NCBI GenBank assembly: GCA_964575895.1
Contig: CAZNTE010000015.1
Location: 4,897 to 68,896, forward strand
DNA from: Gudongella sp964575895
Lineage (GTDB): Bacteria; Bacillota; Clostridia; Tissierellales; Tissierellaceae
Direction: 5' to 3'
Length of the DNA: 64,000 bases
Shown here: one piece after another, positions 7,300 to 15,825 of the stretch
How the letters are laid out: each line of letters starts with the position of its first letter
Position numbering within the stretch: position 1 is the stretch's first letter
Position numbers and translations under genes: made by a program
The notes under the pieces: model-generated
The model's database searches: none
Told to the model about the DNA's origin: nothing
Seen by the model: only the letters and a program-made list of their open reading frames with translations

Positions 7300-9987
7300 A
7301 TGACCATAGACTTTAAGGAACAAATTATTAAAGGATTACCAATAGGGTATGCACTTCACAAGTTCATAAAAGACGATAAGGGTATTCCATGTGATTATGA
7401 GTATATTGACTTGAATAATAAATTCCAAGAGTATATGGGACTAAGTTATGATCAGATTATTGGAAAGAGAGTCACTGAAATACTACCTTCAATCAGTGAA
7501 GATAAATTTGATTGGATTGAAACCTACTCTCAAGTAGCCTATGATAATTTAGAGCTAAACTTCACAAATTTTTCAGCACCTTTGAATAAATGGTTTAGAG
7601 TTTTAGCTTATTCTCCAAAAGATGGTTACTTTGTAACCATTGTTGAGGATGTTAGTAAAGAAGTTCTTATGGAGAAACAATATCTTGAAGCAAAAAAAGT
7701 TATCAAGGGTCAAGATGCAATAATAAATACCTTTAATGAGGATTTCTCAGATATAAATGAATTTCTAAAGTTTGTCTTGGATAGAGCTCTGGAGATTTTT
7801 GAAAGTGAATATGGATATATCTTCCTATATGATGATGATAAAAAAGAGTTTACACTACACACCTGGACCAACGGAGTTATGCCAGATTGTACCACTGAGT
7901 TTAATCCAGATATATACTTCCTTGAAAATACTGGACTATGGGGAGAAGTGGTAAGACAGAGAAAAGCAATAATCATGAATGATTATGATCAACCTAGTGA
8001 ATTAAAGAAAGGGTATCCAGAAGGCCATGTAGGCATAAAGAGATTTATGGCTATACCTGTATTTTATGACAAGAAAATTGTAGCCACTGTAGGACTTGCC
8101 AATAAAAAGGAAGACTATAGTGAAATTGACATAAATCAGCTTACCATATTAATTCACAGTGCCTGGTTTATAAATGAAACCAAAACACAGGCTAGAATGA
8201 ATAGGGAAGAAAGAGATAGATTTGATAAGATTATAAATCAACTACCAATAATATTTAGTGAAGTAAATATTGATGGTAGTATTAAGTATGTTAATGAGGG
8301 ATTTAAGTCCCACTTTGCAGAAGCGTATGAAAAGCATAAGGGCGGTTGTGTTCTACACTTACTACCTGAGAATGAAAGAGAAATAATCAAGAGGGATTAT
8401 TTAAGATTAACTCCTACTAATCAAATAGGAGACTATGTTCAACATATAGAAGATAAAAGCAAGTGGATTCAGTGGAAACAAATGGCAAACTTTGATGATT
8501 CCAATGAACTAATATCATACTATTCCTTGGGGCTTGATATTACTGATAGAAAACTGCTCGAGATAAAAGAAAGGCAGGAACTGGAACAAATAAAGACTGC
8601 CATGGAGAATCACAGAGCTGTAATGATGTTCTTAGAAATTGATGATGGAAGGATAATATACGCTAATAGAGCTGCTTCTGAGTTCTATGGTTATTCCAAT
8701 GAAGAACTGTTAAAAATGCATATAAATGAAATTAACATGTTGGATGAAGATGCATTAAAATTTATGAGACAGAATATGTCACTTAATAACAAGGATTATT
8801 ATGTGGTTCCCCATAGATTGAAAAACGGGGAAGTTAAAATGGTGGATGGCTATGGAAGCAAAATTGATTTTGAAAATAGGAAGGTTCTCTTCTTAACAAT
8901 ATTTGATGTAACAGAAAAAGAAAACGCCATGAGAGAGATTAAGAAGTTAGCATATCATGATCATCTTACAGGAGTTTACAACAGAAGATATCTGGATGAG
9001 ACATTTAAGAAGTTAAATGAAGATAAAAATAAGCCCCTAGCTTTAATTTTAGGTGATATAAATGGATTGAAGTTGGTTAATGACACTTATGGAATGAATA
9101 TTGGGGATCAGCTTATTATTCAATCGGTAAATATAATGAAGGAGATAATTCCTAAGAACAGCCTATTAGCAAGAATTGGTGGAGATGAATTTATGATTCT
9201 CATTCCAAATGCAGATGAAGATAGGGTATATAAGCTAACTAATGAGTTAGAAAAGGGTCTAGAGAAAACCATAACTCTTGGTAGTAAGGGTGAGATTGAA
9301 GTCTTCCTTTCAATATCCTATGGTTATTCCATACAGGATAATATATCCAAGAATATGGACTACCTGGTAAGGGAAGCAGAACTTCACTTAAAGAGAAAGA
9401 AATCATACAATGAGAGAAGTACCCACAGCCAAATGATTGTTGCCATGATGAGTACACTTTTCCAGAAAAGTGAAAGGGAGCAGAAACACTCAGTTAGAGT
9501 GGGAAAATTCTGTGAAGAAATTGCCAAGTCCCTTAATTGGGATAATGAGAGAATTAACAAACTAAAAGTAGCGGGAAGTTTTCATGATATAGGCAAGATA
9601 GGGATTGATGAGAGTATATTAAATAAACCTGGTAAACTTAGCCGAGAGGAATGGGATATTATGAAGCTTCACCCAATTAAGGGAGCTAGTATTTTGGAAG
9701 TTATTGAAGAGTACCAAGATATAGTAGATGTGGTTGCTTATCACCATGAGAGAATAGATGGTTCAGGATATCCCAGTGGATTGAAGGGAGAGGACATACC
9801 AATAAAGTCTAGAATAATTGCCGTTGCTGATGCCTATGATGCAATGACAGAGCAAAGGGCATACAGAAACCCACTAACCAAGGAAGAAGCAATTTCTGAG
9901 TTGTATAGGTGTTCTGGATCACAGTTTGATCCTGAGATTGTAGAAGTATTTGTGAAAGAAGTTCTGTTAAAGGAAAAGGTTGACTAA
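7300..9987 (+). CDS. PAS-GAF-PAS-PAS-GGDEF-HD-GYP signalling protein
   Basis: 895 residues, no membrane segment. Visible order: PAS-like (about 1-130), GAF (about 150-295), PAS (about 305-420), PAS (about 428-545, 'ANRAASEFYGYSNEELL'), GGDEF (about 552-700) and HD-GYP (about 705-880). The GGDEF signature is intact at 627-631 ('RIGGDEFMIL'), so c-di-GMP synthesis is possible. The HD-GYP part has H762-D763 ('HDIGKIGIDESILNKPG'), 'HPIKGA' and 'HHERIDGSGYP', the metal ligands and GYP motif of c-di-GMP phosphodiesterases. A protein with both enzymes can switch direction in response to its PAS/GAF ligands. It is monocistronic with its own terminator. The ligands are unknown. Confidence 0.92.
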   Translation: MTIDFKEQIIKGLPIGYALHKFIKDDKGIPCDYEYIDLNNKFQEYMGLSYDQIIGKRVTEILPSISEDKFDWIETYSQVAYDNLELNFTNFSAPLNKWFRVLAYSPKDGYFVTIVEDVSKEVLMEKQYLEAKKVIKGQDAIINTFNEDFSDINEFLKFVLDRALEIFESEYGYIFLYDDDKKEFTLHTWTNGVMPDCTTEFNPDIYFLENTGLWGEVVRQRKAIIMNDYDQPSELKKGYPEGHVGIKRFMAIPVFYDKKIVATVGLANKKEDYSEIDINQLTILIHSAWFINETKTQARMNREERDRFDKIINQLPIIFSEVNIDGSIKYVNEGFKSHFAEAYEKHKGGCVLHLLPENEREIIKRDYLRLTPTNQIGDYVQHIEDKSKWIQWKQMANFDDSNELISYYSLGLDITDRKLLEIKERQELEQIKTAMENHRAVMMFLEIDDGRIIYANRAASEFYGYSNEELLKMHINEINMLDEDALKFMRQNMSLNNKDYYVVPHRLKNGEVKMVDGYGSKIDFENRKVLFLTIFDVTEKENAMREIKKLAYHDHLTGVYNRRYLDETFKKLNEDKNKPLALILGDINGLKLVNDTYGMNIGDQLIIQSVNIMKEIIPKNSLLARIGGDEFMILIPNADEDRVYKLTNELEKGLEKTITLGSKGEIEVFLSISYGYSIQDNISKNMDYLVREAELHLKRKKSYNERSTHSQMIVAMMSTLFQKSEREQKHSVRVGKFCEEIAKSLNWDNERINKLKVAGSFHDIGKIGIDESILNKPGKLSREEWDIMKLHPIKGASILEVIEEYQDIVDVVAYHHERIDGSGYPSGLKGEDIPIKSRIIAVADAYDAMTEQRAYRNPLTKEEAISELYRCSGSQFDPEIVEVFVKEVLLKEKVD

Positions 9988-10012
9988 GAACTTAATAATT
10001 TAAGAATCAGAT

Positions 10013-10042
10013 GGGCTAGGCATATATTGTTTAGCCCTTTTA
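10013..10042 (+). terminator. Terminator of the GGDEF/HD-GYP gene
   Basis: GGGCTA (10013-10018) pairs with TAGCCC (10032-10037), then TTTT. Confidence 0.8.
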
Positions 10043-10075
10043 ACTATAAGTTAACTTAGATTTGGAGGAATCACT

Positions 10076-10909
10076 ATGGAAAACCATGATTTGCAGTACA
10101 TACTTTCAAAAAGATATGATAATGGGTCTGATTTTTGGGCTACTCCAGATAATAAAGTAGCAGTGGGGGGAGTCTTTAGTACCATTGGAACATTGACTGC
10201 ACTAAGTGATTTAGGAATAAATAGTGACCATGAAGCTATAGTTGGAGGAACTGAAATTTTACTAGGCCTTATTAGACCAGATGGCAGGATAAAAATATCT
10301 CCAAAGGGATCAATCTTTCCTTGTCATATAGCTGTTGCAGCTGTGGCCTTATGTAAGAATGGATATGCCAATAATGAGAAAGTTAAACTGATGCTAGATT
10401 ATTTACTTAATAGTCAGCACACAGACGGAGGATGGAGATGTAAGAAATTCTTATACGGAAGAGGACCAGAAACAGAATATTCTAATCCTGGAGTGACTCT
10501 AATGGTCTTGGATACTTTTAGATATGCAGGATTAAATAATACTATTGAGAAGCTTGATCAAGCTGTTGAAAGTTTGTTAAGACATTGGGAAGTTAAAACT
10601 CCCATAGGACCATGTCATTTTGGTATTGGATCTCAGTTTATGAAGGTGGAGTATCCTTTTTTAAGGTATAATCTCTTTTATTATGTATATGTGCTTTCCT
10701 TTTACAGAAAAGCTGTTAAGGACAAAAGGTATGTAGAAGTATTAAAAGAACTAGAGAAGAAAATAGACCATAATGGAATGATACTAGTGGAAAGAACAAA
10801 TCCCAAGCTTTCAACCTTAGAATTTTGCAAAAAAGGCAAACCATCTTTAAGAGCTACAGTTAGGTATAATGAAATATTAACAAATCTTATTACATATAAG
10901 GATGCTTAG
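10076..10909 (+). CDS. Prenyltransferase/squalene-cyclase-like alpha-toroid protein
   Basis: 277 residues; the ATG follows TTTGGAGG. Contains the repeat hallmark of alpha/alpha-toroid proteins: 'YLLNSQHTDGGWRC' (a QxxDGGW repeat) and less perfect copies ('EILLGLIRPDGRI', 'GVTLMVLDTFRYAGL'). The family covers squalene cyclases and prenyltransferase beta subunits, but at this length, without the cyclase DxDD motif, it is more like the uncharacterised small bacterial members. Some Cys and His residues (CHIAV, PCHFGIG) could bind a metal. Function unknown; it sits alone ahead of homoserine dehydrogenase. Confidence 0.7.
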   Translation: MENHDLQYILSKRYDNGSDFWATPDNKVAVGGVFSTIGTLTALSDLGINSDHEAIVGGTEILLGLIRPDGRIKISPKGSIFPCHIAVAAVALCKNGYANNEKVKLMLDYLLNSQHTDGGWRCKKFLYGRGPETEYSNPGVTLMVLDTFRYAGLNNTIEKLDQAVESLLRHWEVKTPIGPCHFGIGSQFMKVEYPFLRYNLFYYVYVLSFYRKAVKDKRYVEVLKELEKKIDHNGMILVERTNPKLSTLEFCKKGKPSLRATVRYNEILTNLITYKDA

Positions 10910-10965
10910 TGGTATAATTCTTTCTATAATATTTATAACAATTTATCTTTGTGGAGGTCAATTAA

Positions 10966-11997
10966 ATGAGAATAGGAATAATAGGATTGGGTGGAGTTGG
11001 CAAGGCTCTACTAGAATTATTAGTAGATAAAAAGGATGATCTTGAGAAAGAAGGTCTGAGTGTATCTGTTAATTACATCATAAATTCAAAAGGTGGAGTT
11101 TATGATAGTAAAGGGATAGATTTAAGGGATTTCAATGAATTTTTAAGCTATGATAAACCCATATGGGAATATAAGTCTGGCTCAAAGGATGTTAACTTTA
11201 ATACCATAATGGGAAATAAAGATATAGATCTACTAGTAGAGCTTACCCAGACAGATAAAGAAACTGGAGAGCCTGGAATGACTCATATACAAGAGTCACT
11301 TAGTAAGGGTATAAGTGTTGTTACAGCAAACAAGGGTCCAATCATGTTAAATTATAAGAGATTAAGGGAAATAGCTTTAATAAACAATGTACAATTGGGA
11401 ATTGGATGCACTACTGGGGGAGCCTTACCTTCAATAAATGGGGGATTGTTTGACTTAAGTGGAGCAGAAGTTAGGTCCATTGAAGGAGTTTTAAATGGAA
11501 CTACCAACTTTATTATTCAGGAGATGGAAGATAAGGGGATTACCTATGAGGAAGCCTTATATAAGGCACAAGAACAGGGTATTGCAGAGAGAAATCCAGC
11601 CATGGATGTGGATGGATGGGACACTGCAATAAAATTATTAATACTTACAAATGTAATACTTGGAACAGAAAAGAAATTAGCAGATATTAGTGTGGAGGGT
11701 ATCAGCGGAATAAAGCCGATTGATATTGTAAATGCTAAAAACAGTGGTTATAAGCTGAAGTTAGTCGGTAGAACAGTAAAAACTGATTCTGGTTTAGAAA
11801 TGTCAGTAGGGGTTGAGAAAGTCTATAACGATAATCCCTTATATATTGTAGATGGAAAGAACAAGGCAGTTAAATACGTATCTGATACTCTTGGAGATTT
11901 AACCATAATAGGAGGTGCTTCTGGCCTTACTCCAGCTGCAGCATCAGTTCTAAGGGATATAGTCAACATTCATAGGGGAAACAAATTAACCATATAG
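10966..11997 (+). CDS. Homoserine dehydrogenase (no ACT domain)
   Basis: 343 residues; ATG 10 bases after GGAGG. An N-terminal Rossmann motif 'GIIGLGGVGKALLELL' is followed by the catalytic-domain signature 'GVLNGTTNFIIQEMEDKG', then 'AQEQGIAERNPAMDVDGWDTAIKLLIL'-type sequence (about 205-225). It reduces aspartate semialdehyde to homoserine with NAD(P)H. The C-terminal ACT domain used for threonine feedback is absent, as in short homologues found outside thr operons. No thrB or thrC lies nearby; the next gene is the PrpR-type activator of a hydroxy-acid cluster. It could act on a related semialdehyde instead, but this is a guess. Confidence 0.85.
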   Translation: MRIGIIGLGGVGKALLELLVDKKDDLEKEGLSVSVNYIINSKGGVYDSKGIDLRDFNEFLSYDKPIWEYKSGSKDVNFNTIMGNKDIDLLVELTQTDKETGEPGMTHIQESLSKGISVVTANKGPIMLNYKRLREIALINNVQLGIGCTTGGALPSINGGLFDLSGAEVRSIEGVLNGTTNFIIQEMEDKGITYEEALYKAQEQGIAERNPAMDVDGWDTAIKLLILTNVILGTEKKLADISVEGISGIKPIDIVNAKNSGYKLKLVGRTVKTDSGLEMSVGVEKVYNDNPLYIVDGKNKAVKYVSDTLGDLTIIGGASGLTPAAASVLRDIVNIHRGNKLTI

Positions 11998-12027
11998 TGG
12001 TTGTCTAGTGTTCAAAAAGATGTGGCT

Positions 12028-12058
12028 TATTAATACCATGAATCTAAGGGTATTAATA
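12028..12058. promoter_or_regulatory. Palindrome between homoserine dehydrogenase and the PrpR-type regulator
   Basis: TATTAATACC (12028-12037) and GGTATTAATA (12049-12058) are perfect 10-bp arms around 11 bases. There is no U-run on the + strand. It could be an operator for the regulator gene or a weak terminator. Confidence 0.35.
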
Positions 12059-12144
12059 CGAAACAACTTAATTCACCCATATATCTGATATATTTGATAT
12101 AATGAAGAAGGAAGTAATATGGTTTGTTGTAAAGGAGGTATTGT

Positions 12145-14037
12145 ATGGATAGATATAATTATAAAAACATAATATTTATTGCTCCATACCAAGAACTTGC
12201 TGAGAAGGCAAAGTTAGTAATTGGAGATATGAAGCTTGGGATCAATGTAGTACATATGAATAATTTACAGGATTCTGTAGATTACATTAATAATTACATG
12301 AAGAATCATAATATAGAGGCTGTAATCACAAGGGGTGGAACAGCCCTTAAACTTAAGGAAGAGTTTTCTTTTCCTGTGGTTGAAATTGAAGTTACCCTCC
12401 TTGATATCATCAAATCAATAAAAAAGGCTAAGGAATATAGCAACAAACTTGGGGTCATTGGATTCAAGAATGTAATCTCCAATGTTGCAAGCCTTTCAAC
12501 CATTTTAGAACTTGATATTCATGAGATTATTATCAATTCTATAAATGAGTGTTCAATTGCTGTAAAGTATGCTTCAGAGCTGGGTGTTGATGCCATTGTT
12601 GGAGATAGAATAGCAGTTGAAACTGCCAATAGGTATGGTATAAAGGGTGAGTTGATTGAAAGCGATAGTTATGAATGTATAACTAATGCCATCTACAAGG
12701 CAATTAATGTTGCTGATATAAGTAGACGTCAAATAGCTCATTATGAGGAGTTAAGAATCATAACTGAATTAACCCAAAGTGGAATCATTGCAGTTGATAA
12801 ATCAGGGATAGTAACTCTTTTTAACGCTGAATCAGAGAGAATATTAAACTGCAAAGCAAATGATTTTATTGGCAAAGATCTTATGAAACTAGTGCCTGAA
12901 TTAGACATAGTGGATGTACTAGAAGATGGTGTAAAAAAGTTTGATGAAATAATTGAATCAAAGGATAAGTATTTAGTAGTTCATAAAATACCCATAATGA
13001 TAAGAGGAAATATTGATGGTGTAGTTATAACTTTTCAAAAAACTGAAAACATTCATAGATTAGAGCAAAAAGTTAGAAAGAAAATGAGTGAAAAAGGCCA
13101 TGTGGCTAAGTTTACCTTTAATGACATGATTGGTGAAAGTGATTCCATTTCTAAGATAATAAATAAAGCTAAGAATTATAGTAAAGTTGATTCAACTATA
13201 TTAATCCATGGAGATACTGGAACTGGTAAAGAGGTATTTGCTCAAAGTATACATAATGAAAGCCTAAGGAGAAATGGGCCCTTTATAGCAGTGAATTGTG
13301 CAGCCCTGCCATATACACTTTTGGAATCAGAACTATTTGGATATGTTAAAGGTTCATTTACTGGAGCTAAAGATGAAGGAAAGATTGGATTATTTGAACA
13401 GGCAAATGGAGGAACTATTTTTCTTGATGAAATAGGTGAAATCCCCATGGAAGTTCAAGCTAGATTGCTTAGAGTGCTACAAGAAGGCCAAGTTCAAAGA
13501 ATTGGTGATGATAAAATAATCACTGTGGATGTTAGGATCATAAGTGCTACAAATAAAAATCTAAAGGACCTTATAAAGGATAAGAAATTTAGAGAAGATC
13601 TTTACTATAGAATAAATGTACTTAATATAAAATTGCCAACATTAAATGAAAGGCTAGAAGATATTCCTGTGTTCATAAAAAGATTTGTAAAAGAAAAAGC
13701 CACTGCTTATAGTAAAGTAATCCTTAACATCAATGATGGAGTCATTGAAAAACTCTGCAAAATAAAATACCCTGGGAATATAAGGCAATTAGAAAATATT
13801 GTCGAAAGACTTGTTGTGGAAGCTAAAGATGGAGAGATAAAAGCTACTGACTTAAATGCTGTATTGGAAGAGGATACAGCAGTAGATGATGTATTTTTAT
13901 CCATAAATACAATTACTAAAGAAACCATTGAAAAAGCATTGGTGGTTACTAATAATAACAAAACAAAAGCTGCAAAAATTTTAGGTATTGATAGATCAAC
14001 ACTTTGGAGAAAAATTAAAGAACTGGAAATAGAATAG
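12145..14037 (+). CDS. PrpR-type sigma-54-dependent transcriptional activator
   Basis: 630 residues; the ATG follows AAAGGAGG. Residues 1-195 match the PrpR N-terminal effector domain ('AVITRGGTALKLKEEFSFPVVEI', 'DAIVGDRIAVETANRYGI'). A PAS domain follows (about 205-310), then the AAA+ sigma-54 interaction domain: Walker A GDTGTGKE at 356-363, sigma-54 contact loop GSFTGA at 403-408 (Ser in place of the usual Ala), 'GGTIFLDEIGE'. A Fis-type HTH ends the protein ('NKTKAAKILGIDRSTLWRKI'). PrpR-family proteins sense small organic acids or their CoA esters. A strong sigma-54 promoter with upstream inverted repeats lies directly downstream, before tctC, so this gene should switch on the 14-22.7 kb cluster. 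Confidence 0.93.
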   Translation: MDRYNYKNIIFIAPYQELAEKAKLVIGDMKLGINVVHMNNLQDSVDYINNYMKNHNIEAVITRGGTALKLKEEFSFPVVEIEVTLLDIIKSIKKAKEYSNKLGVIGFKNVISNVASLSTILELDIHEIIINSINECSIAVKYASELGVDAIVGDRIAVETANRYGIKGELIESDSYECITNAIYKAINVADISRRQIAHYEELRIITELTQSGIIAVDKSGIVTLFNAESERILNCKANDFIGKDLMKLVPELDIVDVLEDGVKKFDEIIESKDKYLVVHKIPIMIRGNIDGVVITFQKTENIHRLEQKVRKKMSEKGHVAKFTFNDMIGESDSISKIINKAKNYSKVDSTILIHGDTGTGKEVFAQSIHNESLRRNGPFIAVNCAALPYTLLESELFGYVKGSFTGAKDEGKIGLFEQANGGTIFLDEIGEIPMEVQARLLRVLQEGQVQRIGDDKIITVDVRIISATNKNLKDLIKDKKFREDLYYRINVLNIKLPTLNERLEDIPVFIKRFVKEKATAYSKVILNINDGVIEKLCKIKYPGNIRQLENIVERLVVEAKDGEIKATDLNAVLEEDTAVDDVFLSINTITKETIEKALVVTNNNKTKAAKILGIDRSTLWRKIKELEIE

Positions 14038-14052
14038 TGTTTTATTTGAGAA

Positions 14053-14127
14053 GCAAAACGTTGCATAAAACAACAATACAAACCCCTAAAAATAGGGGTT
14101 TGTTATTTTGGTGTTTTAATATGCAAC
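14053..14127 (+). promoter_or_regulatory. Candidate upstream activating sites for the PrpR-type regulator
   Basis: GCAA-AACG-TTGC palindrome at 14053-14064; GTTGCAT (14060-14066) recurs inverted as ATGCAAC (14121-14127). They lie about 55-125 bases before the sigma-54 promoter, the usual place for enhancer-binding-protein sites. Assignment is by position and symmetry only. Confidence 0.45.
14081..14109 (+). terminator. Terminator of the PrpR-type regulator
   Basis: AACCCCTA (14081-14088), loop AAAA, TAGGGGTT (14093-14100), then TGTTATTTT. Confidence 0.85.
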
Positions 14128-14179
14128 AAAAATAATTACAAATAGTCTGACAAATGTTGAGATTAACACTTTTAAAGAC

Positions 14180-14196
14180 TTGGCATGGTATTTGCA
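14180..14196 (+). promoter_or_regulatory. Sigma-54 (-24/-12) promoter of the hydroxy-acid cluster
   Basis: TTGGCATGGTATTTGCA: TGGCA at -24, N6 between, TTGCA at -12, matching the consensus TGGCACN5TTGCA at all but one position. It lies 60 bases before tctC and directly after a sigma-54 activator gene. Confidence 0.85.
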
Positions 14197-14256
14197 TTAT
14201 ATATAATTGTATTCTGCCTACACATGGTAGAAATATAAAAAATAGGGGGTTTTAAA

Positions 14257-15255
14257 GTGATTAAGAGAAAACGATTGCTAGCAATGATGGTTATGGTTGT
14301 TATGTTAGGCGCATTTGCAGCTGGATGTTCTAACGACGATGGAGGATCTGCAAGTGATTATCCAACAAAACCATTAACAGTACTACAAGGTTTCGCAGCA
14401 GGTGGAGGTAGTGATGCATTAGCTCAAGTTACACAACCTTACCTAGAGAAAATTCTTGGTACAACTTTTGTAAATCAATACATACCAGGAGCAACTGGAG
14501 CTATTGCTTGGACACAATTAGCAAAGCAAACTGATAATGATGGTTACACATTAAGTATTACAAATACACCAATGCTTATGACTAACTACATTATGAACGA
14601 AGAAATTACTTATAATATTGGTGAATTAGAGCCAATAGCAAACGTAGTAACTGACCCAGGAGTTATAGTTGTAGGTAAAGATAGCAAGTACAACACAATC
14701 GAGGAATTCTTAGCTGATGTTGAAGCTAATCCTGGACAAATAACTGCAGGTAACTCTGGAGTAGGTGGAGATGACTTCTTTACTACTTTAATATTTGAAA
14801 AAGCAACTGGATTCAAGTTTAACATGATTCCTTTTGAAGGTGATGGACCATCATGGCAAGCAGCTATGGGTGGAAAAATCGATGCAAGTTTTAACAATCT
14901 TGGAATAACATATCCACAAATTGATGCTGGAAACTTGAAAATTTTAGCAATATTTTCAGAAGAAAGAAATCCAATGGTACCGGATGCACCAACTTTAAAA
15001 GAACTAGGATATGATATAGTATCTGGATCATCAAGAGGTTATAGTGCACCAGCTGGATTACCAGATGATGTAAAAGCTGAACTTTATGCTGCATTTGAAG
15101 AAATGGCTAAAGATCCTGCATTTATCAAAGGATGCGAAGACAGAGCACTACCAATTGATATGAAAGTTGGAGATGACTATAAAGCTTATCTAGAAAGCCA
15201 AGAATCAAAATTCAAAGAAATCTGGGATGAAGTTAAAGATCAGTACGGAAATTAA
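14257..15255 (+). CDS. tctC: Tripartite tricarboxylate transporter substrate-binding lipoprotein
   Basis: 332 residues, GTG start after an AGGGGG site. A lipoprotein signal peptide ends in the lipobox 'FAAGC' with the lipidated Cys24. The mature protein has the TctC/Bug family fold markers 'YPTKPLTVLQGFAAGGGSDALAQ', 'QYIPGATGAIAWTQLA' and 'MIPFEGDGPSWQAAMGGKID' (pieces of longer conserved blocks). These proteins capture carboxylates outside the membrane and deliver them to TctAB. It is the first gene after the sigma-54 promoter, and a hairpin separates it from tctB, which should leave this gene expressed above the membrane genes. The ligand is probably the sugar or hydroxy acid handled downstream. 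Confidence 0.93.
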   Translation: MIKRKRLLAMMVMVVMLGAFAAGCSNDDGGSASDYPTKPLTVLQGFAAGGGSDALAQVTQPYLEKILGTTFVNQYIPGATGAIAWTQLAKQTDNDGYTLSITNTPMLMTNYIMNEEITYNIGELEPIANVVTDPGVIVVGKDSKYNTIEEFLADVEANPGQITAGNSGVGGDDFFTTLIFEKATGFKFNMIPFEGDGPSWQAAMGGKIDASFNNLGITYPQIDAGNLKILAIFSEERNPMVPDAPTLKELGYDIVSGSSRGYSAPAGLPDDVKAELYAAFEEMAKDPAFIKGCEDRALPIDMKVGDDYKAYLESQESKFKEIWDEVKDQYGN

Positions 15256-15260
15256 AAAAA

Positions 15261-15287
15261 TGAGAGGCTTTTGCCTCTCATAGTTTT
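15261..15287 (+). terminator. Intra-operon hairpin between tctC and tctB
   Basis: TGAGAGGC (15261-15268) pairs with GCCTCTCA (15273-15280), then TAGTTTTT. It should act as a partial terminator or 3'-stabiliser. Confidence 0.75.
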
Positions 15288-15316
15288 TGAGTAATTATAG
15301 TATGGAGGTGTAGTTG

Positions 15317-15811
15317 TTGAAGGCAATAAAGAGTATTTACAAACATATAATAGCAGCAATAGGAACTTTATCATTCGCTTTGTTATTCTATACTAACTCC
15401 TTTAAACTTAAGGAAAGTTCTGCTAAACTTCCAAGGATATTAATGCTTTTAATCTTATTATTAACCTTAGGAATGTTGGCAGAAGCATATTGGAAAGCAA
15501 CTCATGTTTCTAAAAAGAAGAAGAGAATAGATGAGAAGATGGAAGAGGATGAAGATCCTGAAGAATCACTGGCAGTAATAAACTATAAAAGAGCTGTTGC
15601 ATTTGGTTTAATGATAGCATCATATATATTCCTATTAAAACCAATAGGATATTTTATAATAACACCAATATTTATAGTTGGAACTTACATATTTTTAAAG
15701 GCAACATCTATTAGGAACATGTTAATAATAGCAACAGGATTCACACTGTTTGTTTATTTGATATTCGTAGTATTTTTAAAGATTCCAATCCCATTGGGAT
15801 TAATGAAATAG
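15317..15811 (+). CDS. tctB: Tripartite tricarboxylate transporter small membrane subunit
   Basis: About 164 residues. Two consecutive TTG codons (15314, 15317) are possible starts; the second gives 8 bases from GGAGG (15304-15308) and is chosen here. Four predicted membrane helices with a charged loop between helices 2 and 3 ('KKKKRIDEKMEEDEDPEES'), as in TctB. It lies between tctC and tctA, 14 bases before tctA. The TctB/TctA pair forms the cation-coupled permease. Confidence 0.88.
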   Translation: MKAIKSIYKHIIAAIGTLSFALLFYTNSFKLKESSAKLPRILMLLILLLTLGMLAEAYWKATHVSKKKKRIDEKMEEDEDPEESLAVINYKRAVAFGLMIASYIFLLKPIGYFIITPIFIVGTYIFLKATSIRNMLIIATGFTLFVYLIFVVFLKIPIPLGLMK

Positions 15812-15825
15812 GGAGGTGTACATAA